Source of the DNA: Microbulbifer sp. Q7
Lineage (GTDB): Bacteria > Pseudomonadota > Gammaproteobacteria > Pseudomonadales > Cellvibrionaceae
Direction of reading: 5' to 3'
DNA: 64,000 nucleotides
Assembly: GCF_001639145.1 (NCBI RefSeq)
Contig: NZ_LROY01000001.1
Span: forward strand, 250,501 to 314,500
Shown: one piece after another, positions 1 through 8,724 of the stretch
Position numbering within the stretch: the stretch's first letter is position 1
Layout of the letters: each line of letters begins with the position of its first letter
Made by a program: the position numbers and the translations under genes
Notes under the pieces: generated by a model
What the model was told of the DNA's origin: nothing
Database searches by the model: none
Seen by the model: only the letters and a program-made list of their open reading frames with translations

Positions 1-306
1 GATCCCCGCGGCAAGCGTAATCACCAGCGGTTTGCGAGCGCTCACTTTTTCAGCGATCGACTCACACAATTCTTTCATCACTTGCGGCTTTACGGACAGC
101 ACCACCACATCGGCATGCTCGATCGCCGCCAGGTTATCGGTGCTGCCGTGCACGCCGGTGCGGTCACAGAAGGCTTTCAGCTTTTCTTTGTCGCGGCCGG
201 TGGCGACGATCTTGTCCGCCGGGTAGCCGCTGGCCACCATGCCACCAATCACGGCACCCGCCATATTGCCGGCGCCGCCGATAAAGACCATTTTTTGATC
301 AGACAT
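1..306 (-). CDS. proC: Pyrroline-5-carboxylate reductase, N-terminal part (cut by window edge)
   Basis: The first 102 codons are visible; the rest lies beyond base 1. ProC reduces 1-pyrroline-5-carboxylate to proline with NAD(P)H in the cytoplasm. The N-terminus has the Rossmann dinucleotide-binding start (VFIGGAGNMAGAVIGG), followed by a strand with the VVVLSVKPQ stretch typical of the family and LVITLAAGI at the edge. The start is the ATG whose complement is at 304-306. yggS lies 16 bases upstream in the same direction, so the two are probably cotranscribed; the yggS-proC order is common in gammaproteobacteria. No frame disruption is visible in this part. Confidence 0.93.
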   Translation of the reverse strand, partial: MSDQKMVFIGGAGNMAGAVIGGMVASGYPADKIVATGRDKEKLKAFCDRTGVHGSTDNLAAIEHADVVVLSVKPQVMKELCESIAEKVSARKPLVITLAAGI

Positions 307-322
307 TTCAACCTCCACCAAA

Positions 323-1018
323 CTATTTACGCGCGCCGAAAATATCGGTCCCGATCCGAACAATCGTAGATCCACTGAAGATCGCAGCCTCCATGTCACC
401 AGACATGCCCATCGACAGGGTATCCAGCGGCTGATCCGGCAACTGCGCCTTGAGATCTTCCAGCAGACGAGCCAGCCGTATAAACGGGGTGCGCTGGTCC
501 TCCGCCACACCGCGCGGTGCCGGAATCGCCATCAACCCGCGCAGTGCGAGGTTCGGCAGCGCCGCTACGGACGCCGCCAGCTCAGGCAGCTTCTCCACGC
601 TGACGCCGGATTTGCTGTCTTCATCATCAATGTTTACCTGCAGGCACACGTTCAGCAGCGGCATCCCCGCGGGGCGCTGCTCCGACAGGCGCCGTGCAAT
701 TTTTAGCCGCTCCACCGTGTGCATCCAGTCAAAGTGCGCCGCCACCTCGCGAGTCTTGTTCGACTGCAGGGGGCCGATGAAGTGCCAGACGATGTCGCAA
801 TCCGCCAGTTCCGCCTGCTTGTCCAGCGCCTCCTGCAGGTAATTCTCACCAAAATGGCGCTGACCCGCGGCATAAGCGACGCGCAGGTCCTCTGCCGGGC
901 GGGTTTTTGACACCGCCAGCAGGGTGACCGCGTCGGCCTGCCGGTCACAACTGCGACAGGCTGTGACAATCCGCTCAGCGACAGAATTGAGGTTTTCGGG
1001 GATAGACCCTTTGCGCAT
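323..1018 (-). CDS. yggS: YggS/PLPBP family pyridoxal 5'-phosphate homeostasis protein
   Basis: 231 residues, the usual size for the YggS family. These are single-domain fold-type III PLP-binding proteins without known catalytic activity that buffer PLP and affect amino-acid pools. The PLP lysine is Lys38 in LLAVSKTRP, followed by GENYLQEALDK and the family motif WHFIGPLQSNK; SMGMSGDMEAAI near the C-terminus binds the phosphate. It is divergent from pilT and directly upstream of proC, an arrangement I know from Pseudomonas (proC-yggS-pilT-pilU). The family assignment is secure; the physiological role is inferred from homologues. Confidence 0.95.
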   Translation of the reverse strand: MRKGSIPENLNSVAERIVTACRSCDRQADAVTLLAVSKTRPAEDLRVAYAAGQRHFGENYLQEALDKQAELADCDIVWHFIGPLQSNKTREVAAHFDWMHTVERLKIARRLSEQRPAGMPLLNVCLQVNIDDEDSKSGVSVEKLPELAASVAALPNLALRGLMAIPAPRGVAEDQRTPFIRLARLLEDLKAQLPDQPLDTLSMGMSGDMEAAIFSGSTIVRIGTDIFGARK

Positions 1019-1103
1019 ATACTGGGACCCAACTTTTGCTTGGCGGGCATTCTATGCGCTCATTGCCGCCGCGTCATATACGAGAAGAATAAAGGTTAGC
1101 AGT

Positions 1104-2138
1104 ATGGACATTACAGAACTCCTCGCCTTCAGCGCCAAACAGAACGCCTCGGACCTGCACCTCTCCGCCGGCCTCCCACCGATGATCCGGGTGGATGGCG
1201 ACGTACGCCGCATCAACCTGCCGCCGATGGAGCACAAACAGGTACACGGGCTGATCTACGAGATCATGAACGACAAGCAGCGCAAGGACTACGAAGAGTT
1301 CCTCGAGACCGACTTCTCCTTCGAAGTGCCCGGCGTGGCCCGCTTCCGTGTCAACGCGTTCAACCACAACCGCGGCGCCGGCGCCGTATTCCGGACCATT
1401 CCCTCCAAGGTGCTGACCATGGAAGACCTGGGGATGGGCCAGGTGTTCAAGCAGATCTCCGATACTCCTCGCGGCCTGGTACTGGTCACCGGCCCCACCG
1501 GTTCCGGTAAGTCCACCAGCCTCGCCGCGATGATCGACTACATCAACGACAACAAGTACGAGCACATCCTCACCGTCGAAGACCCGATCGAATTCGTGCA
1601 CGAATCCAAGAAGTGTCTGGTCAACCAACGGGAAGTCCACCGCGACACCCACGGCTTCTCCGAGGCCCTGCGCTCCGCGCTGCGTGAAGACCCGGACATC
1701 ATCCTCGTGGGTGAGATGCGTGACCTCGAAACCATCCGCCTGGCGCTGACCGCCGCGGAAACCGGCCACCTGGTATTCGGCACCCTGCACACCACCTCCG
1801 CCGCCAAGACCATCGACCGTGTTGTCGACGTCTTCCCCGCGGAGGAGAAATCCATGGTGCGCTCCATGCTGTCGGAATCCTTGCAGGCGGTCATCTCCCA
1901 GACCCTGCTCAAGCGCAACGGCGGCGGCCGTGTCGCCGCCCACGAAATCATGCGCGGCACCCCGGCAATCCGTAACCTGATCCGGGAAGACAAAATCGCG
2001 CAGATGTACTCCGCCATCCAGACCGGCGCCAACGTGGGCATGCAGACCATGGACCAGTGCCTGCAGGACCTGGTGGAAAAACGCATCATCAGCCGCGAAG
2101 TAGCGCGTGAGAAGGCAAAGATGCCGGAGAATTTTTAA
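1104..2138 (+). CDS. pilT: Type IV pilus retraction ATPase PilT
   Basis: 344 residues from the ATG at 1104, the standard PilT length; an in-frame extension upstream to 924 has no homologous look. PilT is the hexameric cytoplasmic ATPase that powers pilus retraction and twitching. The N-terminal PAS-like region begins MDITELLAF and carries ASDLHLSAG. The Walker A motif is GPTGSGKST, followed by the Asp box (LTVEDPIEF), Walker B (ILVGEMRD) and His box (GTLHTTSA). The C-terminal AIRNLIRE motif of retraction ATPases is also present. pilU follows after a 393-bp gap filled with repeats, so cotranscription is possible but not certain. Confidence 0.97.
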   Translation: MDITELLAFSAKQNASDLHLSAGLPPMIRVDGDVRRINLPPMEHKQVHGLIYEIMNDKQRKDYEEFLETDFSFEVPGVARFRVNAFNHNRGAGAVFRTIPSKVLTMEDLGMGQVFKQISDTPRGLVLVTGPTGSGKSTSLAAMIDYINDNKYEHILTVEDPIEFVHESKKCLVNQREVHRDTHGFSEALRSALREDPDIILVGEMRDLETIRLALTAAETGHLVFGTLHTTSAAKTIDRVVDVFPAEEKSMVRSMLSESLQAVISQTLLKRNGGGRVAAHEIMRGTPAIRNLIREDKIAQMYSAIQTGANVGMQTMDQCLQDLVEKRIISREVAREKAKMPENF

Positions 2139-2161
2139 TAAGATCGAACACTCCCGTTACC

Positions 2162-2240
2162 GTAGGGTGGATAAGCGAAAGCGCATCCACCATTGAACAC
2201 GGCGGGATTTTGGTGGATGCGCTGCGCTTATCCACCCTAC
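2162..2240. repeat. Dispersed REP-like inverted repeat, copy 1
   Basis: Two arms of about 30 bp (2162-2191 and 2212-2240) are inverted copies of each other, separated by 20 bases. Each arm is itself a partial palindrome that begins GTAGGGTGGATAAGCG and ends GCATCCACC. The same pair of arms occurs in the opposite arrangement at 9983-10061. It is non-coding and could fold into a long hairpin in RNA. It looks like a repetitive extragenic element; its mobilising enzyme is not in this window. Confidence 0.85.
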
Positions 2241-2245
2241 AAAAC

Positions 2246-2330
2246 TGGATCCCGTACCGGATCAAATCCGGCATGACGAGACCGGGATGACGCACCCCCG
2301 TCGTCCCGGACTCGATCCGGGACCCAGTGC
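2246..2330. repeat. Second REP-like inverted repeat (GATCCGGGA family)
   Basis: The stretch CTGGATCCCGTACCGG near 2246 and its imperfect inverse ending GATCCGGGACCCAG near 2330 form a pair of about 30-bp arms around GACGAGACCGGGATGACG. Similar CCCGGATCAAGTCCGGGATGACG-type sequences are widespread between genes in proteobacteria. It lies directly behind the GGTGGATAAGCG element, so two repeat families are stacked in the pilT-pilU gap. Confidence 0.6.
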
Positions 2331-2378
2331 TACGGAGTAAGACTGCTTACGAAGTAGCAATGTAAAAATCGAAGGCTA

Positions 2379-2480
2379 GGTGCCGGGTGCGGGTTTTCAG
2401 GATCGTCGGCAACAGGGACGTTGCCGACGAAGCGTACAGGGATGTATTCACAGCGGTCCTGAAAACCCGCACCCGGTGCC
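2379..2480. repeat. Nested inverted repeat upstream of pilU
   Basis: The outer arms are 2379-2402 and 2457-2480. Eighteen bases (2385-2402, GGGTGCGGGTTTTCAGGA) are perfectly complementary to 2457-2474, and two mismatches lie at the ends. Inside is a second perfect inverted repeat, CGTCGGCAAC at 2404-2413 and GTTGCCGACG at 2420-2429. The whole 100-bp unit could form a branched hairpin. It lies 51 bases before the pilU start. I see no other copy in this window, so its repeated nature is inferred from its structure. Confidence 0.75.
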
Positions 2481-2531
2481 TGGCCGCCACAGAACTAGCA
2501 CAAGAACAAATACCCCAGGCGGTAAATTAAA

Positions 2532-3680
2532 ATGGAAATCGAACGACTCCTACAACTGGTCTCCGAAAAAGGCGCCTCCGACCTGTTCATCACCGCCGGT
2601 GTACCAGCGTCCATCAAACTGCACGGCAAGATCGTGCCCGTCAGCACCTCCCCGCTGACCCCGGAAAAAGCCCGGGAAATGGTCGTCGGCATCATGAATG
2701 ATCGCCAGAAAAAAGAATTCGCCGAAACCAAAGAGCTCAACTTCGCCATCTCCGTGCGCAACGTCGGCCGCTTCCGGGTATCCGCCTTCTTCCAGCGCAA
2801 CCTCGTGGGCATGGTACTGCGTCGCATCGAAACCAAAATCCCCACCATTGACGGACTCGGCCTGCCAGAACAGCTCAAAGAACTGGCCATGACCAAGCGC
2901 GGCCTCATCATCTTCGTGGGCGCAACCGGCACCGGTAAATCCACCTCGCTAGCCTCCATGATCGGCCACCGCAACGAGAACTCGAAGGGTCACATCATCT
3001 CCATTGAAGACCCCATCGAATTCATTCATCAGCACCGCGGCTGCATCGTCACCCAGCGCGAAGTGGGCCTCGACACTGAATCCTTTGAGACCGCCCTGAA
3101 AAACACCCTGCGTCAGGCACCCGACGTCATCCTCATTGGTGAGGTACGCTCCCGTGAAACCATGGATCATGCCATCGCCTTCGCCGAAACCGGCCACCTG
3201 TGTCTGTGCACCCTGCACGCCAACAACGCCAACCAGGCCCTCGACCGCATCATCCACTTCTTCCCTGCAGATCGTCACCAGCAGCTGTGGATGGACCTGT
3301 CGTTGAACCTGCAGGCCATGGTCGCCCAGCAGCTGGTACCAACCCCGGATGGTGACGGCCGCCGCGCCTGTCTCGAAATCATGATTAACACCCCGCTCAT
3401 GTCTGACCTTATCCGCAAGGGCGAGGTGCACAAAATGAAGGAGCTGATGAAGCGCTCCACCGAGCAGGGTATGCAGACCTTCGACCAGGCCCTGTACGAA
3501 CTCTACGACCGTGGCGAAATCACCTACGAAGACGCCCTCGCCCACGCCGACTCTGCCAACGACCTGCGCCTGATGATCAAGCTCAAGTCCGAGTCCGACG
3601 CCGAGTACCTCAACAGCGCCGCCGACGAACTGAGCCTCGCCAGCGACAGCGATACCGGCGGCGGCCCACAGATTTACTGA
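2532..3680 (+). CDS. pilU: PilT/PilU family type IV pilus ATPase PilU
   Basis: 382 residues, as expected for PilU, the PilT-dependent accessory retraction ATPase. ASDLFITAG lies near the N-terminus, then Walker A GATGTGKST, the Asp box ISIEDPIEF, Walker B ILIGEVRS and the His box CTLHANNA. Compared with PilT it has a C-terminal extension of about 40 residues rich in Asp, Glu and Ser. PilU is known to help PilT under load and in surface behaviours. It lies downstream of pilT in the same direction with an extragenic repeat cluster between, and a hairpin terminator follows the stop. Confidence 0.96.
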   Translation: MEIERLLQLVSEKGASDLFITAGVPASIKLHGKIVPVSTSPLTPEKAREMVVGIMNDRQKKEFAETKELNFAISVRNVGRFRVSAFFQRNLVGMVLRRIETKIPTIDGLGLPEQLKELAMTKRGLIIFVGATGTGKSTSLASMIGHRNENSKGHIISIEDPIEFIHQHRGCIVTQREVGLDTESFETALKNTLRQAPDVILIGEVRSRETMDHAIAFAETGHLCLCTLHANNANQALDRIIHFFPADRHQQLWMDLSLNLQAMVAQQLVPTPDGDGRRACLEIMINTPLMSDLIRKGEVHKMKELMKRSTEQGMQTFDQALYELYDRGEITYEDALAHADSANDLRLMIKLKSESDAEYLNSAADELSLASDSDTGGGPQIY

Positions 3681-3688
3681 TTTTCACC

Positions 3689-3714
3689 AGGCGGAGCCAA
3701 GCTCCGCCTTCTCT
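3689..3714 (+). terminator. Rho-independent terminator after pilU
   Basis: A 9-bp stem AGGCGGAGC / GCTCCGCCT with a CAA loop starts 9 bases after the pilU stop and is followed by TCTCTAT. The stem is strong but the U-tract is interrupted. Confidence 0.65.
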
Positions 3715-3750
3715 ATCCCACCGATATCTGACTGACGCGAAGTTCTGATT

Positions 3751-4368
3751 TTGACGCTACTAAACTCTCTGGCCCTTTTCAGCGCAATGGTCGTTCTGGC
3801 TGCCATTCCCGGCCCGGGCACCTTCGCGGTAATGGCGCGCGCGGCCAGTGGTGGAATGTTGCACGGGGCGGTGGCATCCGTGGGCATTGTGCTGGGAGAC
3901 TACGTGTTTATTGCGCTGTGTCTTTCCGGGCTTGCCTATGTGGCGGATGTGATGGGCGGTGCCTTTGTTGTGATCAAGTACCTGGGTGCAGCCTATTTGA
4001 TCTGGCTCGGTATCAGCCTGCTCCGGGCGCGGGGCAGTCGCGCCGAAATTACCCAGGGAGCAAAAAAATCACTGGCCTCCAGCCTGCTGTTGGGGCTGAC
4101 GACGACCCTCGGTAATCCTAAAGCAATCCTGTTTTACCTCAGTTTTTTTCCCGCATTTCTGCCACTCGGCAGCATCACCGCTATTGATACGCTTATTATT
4201 TTTGCGGTCGTCACCATCGCTGTGGTGGGTGTGATGTTGATGTACGCCTGGGCGACGGTGCACACGCGCAAGCTGCTACAGAATCGCAAGGAAAGCAGAG
4301 TGCTTAATCTGCTCGGCGGGAGTCTATTGATTGGCAGTGGGGTGTGGATGGCGGCACGCAGTGCCTAG
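3751..4368 (+). CDS. LysE/RhtB family amino-acid exporter
   Basis: 205 residues with about six hydrophobic segments, the LysE/RhtB layout. The family signature near the N-terminus is AAIPGPGTFAVMARAASGG, and the central region has LGNPKAILFYLSFFPAFL, both typical of threonine/homoserine/lysine effluxers in the inner membrane. The substrate cannot be read from the sequence. The chosen start is TTG at 3751, which gives a complete first helix; the next ATG (3787) would cut into it. It follows the pilU terminator, so it probably has its own promoter. Confidence 0.88.
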   Translation: MTLLNSLALFSAMVVLAAIPGPGTFAVMARAASGGMLHGAVASVGIVLGDYVFIALCLSGLAYVADVMGGAFVVIKYLGAAYLIWLGISLLRARGSRAEITQGAKKSLASSLLLGLTTTLGNPKAILFYLSFFPAFLPLGSITAIDTLIIFAVVTIAVVGVMLMYAWATVHTRKLLQNRKESRVLNLLGGSLLIGSGVWMAARSA

Positions 4369-4380
4369 GGCGAACAAACT

Positions 4381-5139
4381 TCACGCCATTTCTGTAAGCA
4401 GGGATTTCACACCGGCCAGCAATCGTCGCGATACCGGCGGCACCTGTGCACAACCACTCAGGGTGACACCGTAGCCGTCGCCGGATTTTTTCAGGCCGGT
4501 AATAAATTCCCGCGCCACAATCGCACTGCGGTGCACCCGCACAAAGCGCTCGCCGAATTCCGCCTCCAGTTCCTTCAGCGATTCGTCCAGTACCGTTTCC
4601 CCGCCACTGTGATGCGCGATGACGTATTTGTCTTCGGCGAGAAAGCAGCGGATATCGTCTACGTTCAGCAACTGCACACCGCGGCGGCTCACCGCCTTGA
4701 TCTGGCGGCGGCCGCGGGTGTTTTGCAAATCATTTGAACGGGTCTGCAGTAACTGGGGTTTGCTCAGTCTTCGCGCCTGGGCAATCGCCTGTGCCAGCTG
4801 TTCCAGACTGATGGGCTTGAGCAGGTAACCCGATGGAGCAACCGCAAAGGCAGGGAGCGCAAACTCGTCGTGGGCGGTGCAGAATATAATCGCAGGCGGG
4901 TTGGGTCGGTTGGTGATTTGGGTGGCGAGTTGCAGCCCGTTTTCTCCGGGCATTTCGATATCCAGTAACAACAAGTCCGGGTCGAGTGAATCCAGCTGTT
5001 GTATCGCGCTTTCCCCATCGGCAGCTTCTCCAAGCAGTTGGCAACCATCTATAGACTGCAACTGTCGGGCCAACCTGGCCCGCGCCAGCGGCTCATCGTC
5101 GACGATCAGCACTCCCAGGGGGCGTTCGGTAGCGCTCAT
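4381..5139 (-). CDS. algR: LytTR-type response regulator, AlgR-like
   Basis: 252 residues. An N-terminal receiver domain (VLIVDDEPLARARL; phospho-acceptor Asp in LLLLDIEMPGENG; LKP lysine near residue 107) is joined to a C-terminal LytTR DNA-binding domain (KAVSRRGVQLLNVDDIRCF, then FVRVHRSAIVA). In Pseudomonas AlgR controls alginate, type IV pilus and twitching genes; pilT and pilU next door make a similar role plausible. Its start overlaps the stop of the sensor kinase gene by 4 bases (ATGA-type coupling), so the pair is translated together. The symbol rests on domain layout and neighbourhood (argH adjacent, as in Pseudomonas). Confidence 0.88.
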   Translation of the reverse strand: MSATERPLGVLIVDDEPLARARLARQLQSIDGCQLLGEAADGESAIQQLDSLDPDLLLLDIEMPGENGLQLATQITNRPNPPAIIFCTAHDEFALPAFAVAPSGYLLKPISLEQLAQAIAQARRLSKPQLLQTRSNDLQNTRGRRQIKAVSRRGVQLLNVDDIRCFLAEDKYVIAHHSGGETVLDESLKELEAEFGERFVRVHRSAIVAREFITGLKKSGDGYGVTLSGCAQVPPVSRRLLAGVKSLLTEMA

Positions 5140-6398
5140 TGAACTACCTCTTCCGCGACGCCAGCTGAGTGTGCTGCCACTGGCTCAGTTGTTCTGGTTT
5201 GCGTATTGGCATTTAGAGGCAAGCGTATTTCGACGCGGTACTCTGTACCGTGTTCGCCATCGCACGGTTGTGCGGAGAAGCGGAAACGGTCGCCGTAAAA
5301 TGCACTGAGACGTTGGCGAATATTTTCCATCGCCATGCCGTTACCCACATGCGCGTTTGACAGGTGGCGCTCGTCGATCTCAGTTTTTATTTCGCAATCT
5401 GCAACAGGGTTATGAATCGACAATAGCAGTTCACTTGTGCCGCTGCCAATGAATTTTTTATGGGTAACTGGGACTTCACGAATGTCGATTTTGATCGTGC
5501 CGCCGTGACGTAAACGGGCGATGCCATGCAGCACCGCATTTTCCAGCAGAGGCTGCAGCAACATGGATGGCAATGTAGCACCGGCCGGGAGATTGTCGAT
5601 CTGCCACTCTTGCTGCAAACGGGATCCGAGGCGCAGGGACTCAATTTCCATATAGCGCTTGGCCAGTGCAATTTCCTGCTCCAGCGGAACCAGTTTCGAG
5701 TCCGCCAGCGATGCGCGGAACAGGGCCGAAAGATCTTCCACCAGTTTTTCCGCGCGCTCCGCATCCACCGCGATCAGGCTCGCGAGACTGTTCATGCTGT
5801 TGAACAGGAAGTGCGGACGAATACGCGACTGCAGCGCTTCGATACGCGCCCCCAGCTCCGCCTGCTGCTGGTTGTGCCATTGCTGCTGCACATAGGCGTA
5901 ACGCAGCACCACGCCCGCGCAAATCGCACCCACCAGGAAATTGGCCAGCAGTGACCAGTAGTCGATGGGCGCACCCGCCATGTCCGCACTCCACCAGTGC
6001 TGCGCCAGCAGCACAACGACGAGCACTGCGAGCACCGTGGAATAGCTGAGCGCTGCGGCCAGCTTGTGGCGCAGGCGGGCCAGACGGGGGCGCAGGCGGC
6101 AGAGGATCGCGGCGGAGGGCAGAATCGCCCACAGCACGGTAAGCGACACCAATCCCAGGCGCTGCCAGTTGAAGGGATTGAGGCCATCGCTGGCCAGCAC
6201 CAGTACCAGCGCCAGCAACTCGCCCATCAGGACCAGTGCGGCCACACCGGTCACACTGCACAGGTCGGGAAGGAAAGGCGCCGGGGCTTCGGCATCGTGG
6301 CGAGCGGGCACACGCGCAGAATCTTTGCCTTCGGGGGCAATTTCGCGAATTTGCTGCGCTATAATGCCCGCCGCTTGCGCGGGCCGGGAAGATGTCAT
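5136..6398 (-). CDS. algZ: LytS/AlgZ-like sensor histidine kinase
   Basis: 420 residues in the longest form. An N-terminal region of about four membrane segments is followed by a His_kinase domain with [15 protein letters not shown] (phospho-acceptor His) and an HATPase domain with [13 protein letters not shown] and [13 protein letters not shown]. This is the LytS/YehU/FimS class, whose partner is a LytTR regulator, encoded immediately downstream with a 4-base overlap. The start is uncertain: a good argH -10 box lies at 6360-6365 inside this reading frame, so translation might start later (for example the GTG near 6311). Known AlgZ proteins are nearer 360 residues, which also suggests a shorter form. 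Confidence 0.87.
   Translation of the reverse strand: MTSSRPAQAAGIIAQQIREIAPEGKDSARVPARHDAEAPAPFLPDLCSVTGVAALVLMGELLALVLVLASDGLNPFNWQRLGLVSLTVLWAILPSAAILCRLRPRLARLRHKLAAALSYSTVLAVLVVVLLAQHWWSADMAGAPIDYWSLLANFLVGAICAGVVLRYAYVQQQWHNQQQAELGARIEALQSRIRPHFLFNSMNSLASLIAVDAERAEKLVEDLSALFRASLADSKLVPLEQEIALAKRYMEIESLRLGSRLQQEWQIDNLPAGATLPSMLLQPLLENAVLHGIARLRHGGTIKIDIREVPVTHKKFIGSGTSELLLSIHNPVADCEIKTEIDERHLSNAHVGNGMAMENIRQRLSAFYGDRFRFSAQPCDGEHGTEYRVEIRLPLNANTQTRTTEPVAAHSAGVAEEVVQ
6360..6365 (+). promoter_or_regulatory. Candidate -10 box for argH
   Basis: A perfect TATAAT lies 125 bases before the argH start. No good -35 hexamer is seen at the normal distance; GCAATT at 6337-6342 is the nearest. It lies within the first codons of the divergent kinase gene as called here. 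Confidence 0.35.
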
Positions 6399-6490
6399 AC
6401 GACGTTATCTTTATTCTGGGTCCGTCACCGGAAGATACCGCCATCCCGGGCGGACTTCCATATCCCAACCCATATTCGACCAGAGGCAGC

Positions 6491-7924
6491 ATGAGCAACG
6501 ATAACTCCTCCGCAAACACCGCACAGAGCTCTACCGCCAACCCCGCAGCCAAGCTGTGGGGCGGCCGCTTTAGTGAAGCCACCGATGCGTTCGTGGAGCG
6601 CTTTACTGCCTCGGTGATGTTCGACCAGCGTATGGCACTGGAAGACATCCAGGGCTCCCTGGCCCACGCGCAGATGCTGTCGGAAGTAGGGGTATTGACG
6701 GAAGACGAGTTCAAGCAGATCGAGGGCGGCCTCAAGGACATCGCCGAGGAGATCAAGGCCGGTACATTCCCCTGGTCGGTGGCACTGGAAGATGTGCACA
6801 TGAATATCGAGGCGCGCCTGACCGACCGCATCGGCGCCACCGGTAAGAAACTGCACACCGGCCGCTCGCGCAACGACCAGGTGGCGACCGACATCCGCCT
6901 GTGGCTGCGCAACCGCATCGACCTGATTGCCGGCGAGCTGACCCGGCTGCAGACCGGCCTGGTGGATCTGGCCGAGCAGGAAGCGGACACCATCATGCCC
7001 GGTTTTACTCACCTGCAATCGGCGCAGCCGGTCACCTTCGGCCACCACCTGCTGGCCTGGAATGAAATGCTCACCCGCGACTATGACCGCCTGATGGACT
7101 GCCGCAAGCGGGTCAACCGCTCGCCGCTGGGCGCGGCCGCCCTGGCCGGCACCAGTTACCCGATCAACCGCGCGCGCACCGCCGAACTGCTGGGTTTCGA
7201 TGCACCCACCGAGAATTCCCTGGATTCTGTGAGCGATCGCGACTTTGCCATCGAGTTCTGCGCGTTCAGTGCCCTGCTGCTCACGCACCTGTCTCGCGCC
7301 AGTGAAGAGCTGGTGCTGTGGACCTCCAGCCAGTTCGACTTCATCGATCTGCCGGACCGCTTCTGCACCGGTTCCTCCATCATGCCGCAAAAGAAGAACC
7401 CGGACGTACCGGAGCTGGTGCGCGGCAAGACCGGCCGCGTCAACGGCCACCTGATTGCCCTGCTGACCCTGATGAAAAGCCAGCCACTGGCCTACAACAA
7501 GGACAACCAGGAAGACAAGGAACCGCTGTTCGACGCCGCCGACACCGTACTCGACTGCCTGCGCGCCTTTGCCGACATGGCACCGGCCCTGAAGCCAAAG
7601 AAAGAAAATATGCTCGCCGCTGCCGGCAAGGGTTTCTCCACCGCGACCGACCTCGCCGATTACCTGGTGCGCAAGGGTGTGGCCTTCCGCGATGCCCACG
7701 AGATCGTCGGCCAGTCTGTAGCGTTTGCCATCGACAAGGATTGTGACCTGGCGGATTTGAGCCTGACGGAGCTGCAGAAATTCTCCGAAGTGATCGGAGA
7801 CGACGTATTTGATGTGCTGACGCTGGAAGGCTCGGTCGCCGCCCGCGACCACATTGGTGGTACCGCGCCCAATCAGGTGCGCGCGGCCTGCGAGCGGGCG
7901 CGCACGCTGATCGCTGCGCGATAA
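6491..7924 (+). CDS. argH: Argininosuccinate lyase
   Basis: 477 residues from the ATG at 6491. It cleaves argininosuccinate to arginine and fumarate, the last step of arginine synthesis. The fumarase/aspartase superfamily signature [12 protein letters not shown] is present, as are [18 protein letters not shown] at the N-terminus, [13 protein letters not shown], and TNGFTHLQ-type helix sequence [18 protein letters not shown] longer frame from 6392 exists but its extra 33 residues look unlike the family. It is divergent from the algZ/algR pair and is followed by a terminator shared with convergent cyaY. Confidence 0.97.
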   Translation: MSNDNSSANTAQSSTANPAAKLWGGRFSEATDAFVERFTASVMFDQRMALEDIQGSLAHAQMLSEVGVLTEDEFKQIEGGLKDIAEEIKAGTFPWSVALEDVHMNIEARLTDRIGATGKKLHTGRSRNDQVATDIRLWLRNRIDLIAGELTRLQTGLVDLAEQEADTIMPGFTHLQSAQPVTFGHHLLAWNEMLTRDYDRLMDCRKRVNRSPLGAAALAGTSYPINRARTAELLGFDAPTENSLDSVSDRDFAIEFCAFSALLLTHLSRASEELVLWTSSQFDFIDLPDRFCTGSSIMPQKKNPDVPELVRGKTGRVNGHLIALLTLMKSQPLAYNKDNQEDKEPLFDAADTVLDCLRAFADMAPALKPKKENMLAAAGKGFSTATDLADYLVRKGVAFRDAHEIVGQSVAFAIDKDCDLADLSLTELQKFSEVIGDDVFDVLTLEGSVAARDHIGGTAPNQVRAACERARTLIAAR

Positions 7925-7948
7925 GCCGGTGATAAATAGGTAGGCAAT

Positions 7949-7977
7949 AAAAAAGCGGGCACCTGGCCCGCTTTTTT
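7949..7977. terminator. Bidirectional terminator between argH and cyaY
   Basis: GCGGGC (7955-7960) and GCCCGC (7966-7971) pair around ACCTG. A run of A precedes and a run of T follows the stem, so it can end transcription from both argH (+) and cyaY (-). Confidence 0.88.
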
Positions 7978-7987
7978 GTGGGGGCGT

Positions 7988-8320
7988 TTACAGCCCGAGG
8001 GTCACCGGCGCTCCCTGCTGTTCGCTCAACACCCGATCCAGCAGCGTCGGCAGATCCTCACCGGTAGTGGAACAAAGCCAGCCAGGGTTCTTAAAACTCA
8101 GGTGATAGCCGCCGGAACGCGCCGCTACCCACAGCTCCTGCACCGCACTCTGGCGCGACAGAATCACCTGGGTGCCGTTGTCTTCCAGGGTGATCGTCAG
8201 CACCGAATCCGCGCGCTCGTAATCCATATCCACATCGCACTCGTCGAGCGCGTCCTCGACGGCAATCAGGGTTTCTTCGATCGCGGCGTTATAGGCGGTT
8301 TGGGAGGCGGCCTGGGTCAT
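7988..8320 (-). CDS. cyaY: Frataxin-like iron donor protein CyaY
   Basis: 110 residues, the normal CyaY length. The acidic first helix (IEETLIAVEDALDECDVDMD) and the strand sequence VLTITLEDNGTQVILSRQ fit the frataxin fold, as does the LWVAARSGGYHLSF motif. CyaY binds iron through the acidic ridge and regulates IscS-dependent iron-sulfur cluster assembly in the cytoplasm. It is divergent from lptM-lysA, the same arrangement as in Pseudomonas and E. coli relatives. Confidence 0.93.
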   Translation of the reverse strand: MTQAASQTAYNAAIEETLIAVEDALDECDVDMDYERADSVLTITLEDNGTQVILSRQSAVQELWVAARSGGYHLSFKNPGWLCSTTGEDLPTLLDRVLSEQQGAPVTLGL

Positions 8321-8490
8321 AATGCGGTTACTTTTGTTACTGTGTTGCTAAAGGAAGAGGATCGCTATACTAGCAGGCTTTTGCGGTCTTCTCGTCCCGC
8401 ATGAATGCGGCAGCGACTTGCCGGGTACTTTGCAGGTGTCTTGCAGAGGCTTTCCATCGACCCCGCGGGCAACAACTAGGTAATAGCCAG

Positions 8491-8724
8491 ATGCGCACAT
8501 CCCTGACTTCACTGGTCGCCCTTGCCACCGTCGCGCTGGCGCTCGGCGCCTGTGGCCAGAAAGGCCCTCTTTATCTGCCGCAAGATCCCGCCGCGCCGGG
8601 GTTGCCGGCCGCGAACAGTGCGCCCGGCCAGCCTCCCGCAACGCGCGATGACGAAACCCGCAAAAGCGGCAAACCAGAACAACAAACCCAGCAACACACG
8701 GAAGCGGAAGCAGTCTCCAAATGA
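8491..8724 (+). CDS. lptM: LPS translocon maturation lipoprotein LptM (YifL)
   Basis: 77 residues. A short signal peptide ends in the lipobox LGAC, followed directly by GQKGPLYLP, the hallmark of YifL/LptM. LptM stabilises the LptD-LptE outer-membrane LPS translocon and helps LptD disulfide formation. The rest is low-complexity Pro/Ala/Gln/Glu sequence. I chose the ATG at 8491 because a longer frame from 8401 would put the signal peptide internally. The stop overlaps the lysA start by 4 bases, so lysA is translationally coupled, a widely conserved pairing. Confidence 0.9.
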   Translation: MRTSLTSLVALATVALALGACGQKGPLYLPQDPAAPGLPAANSAPGQPPATRDDETRKSGKPEQQTQQHTEAEAVSK

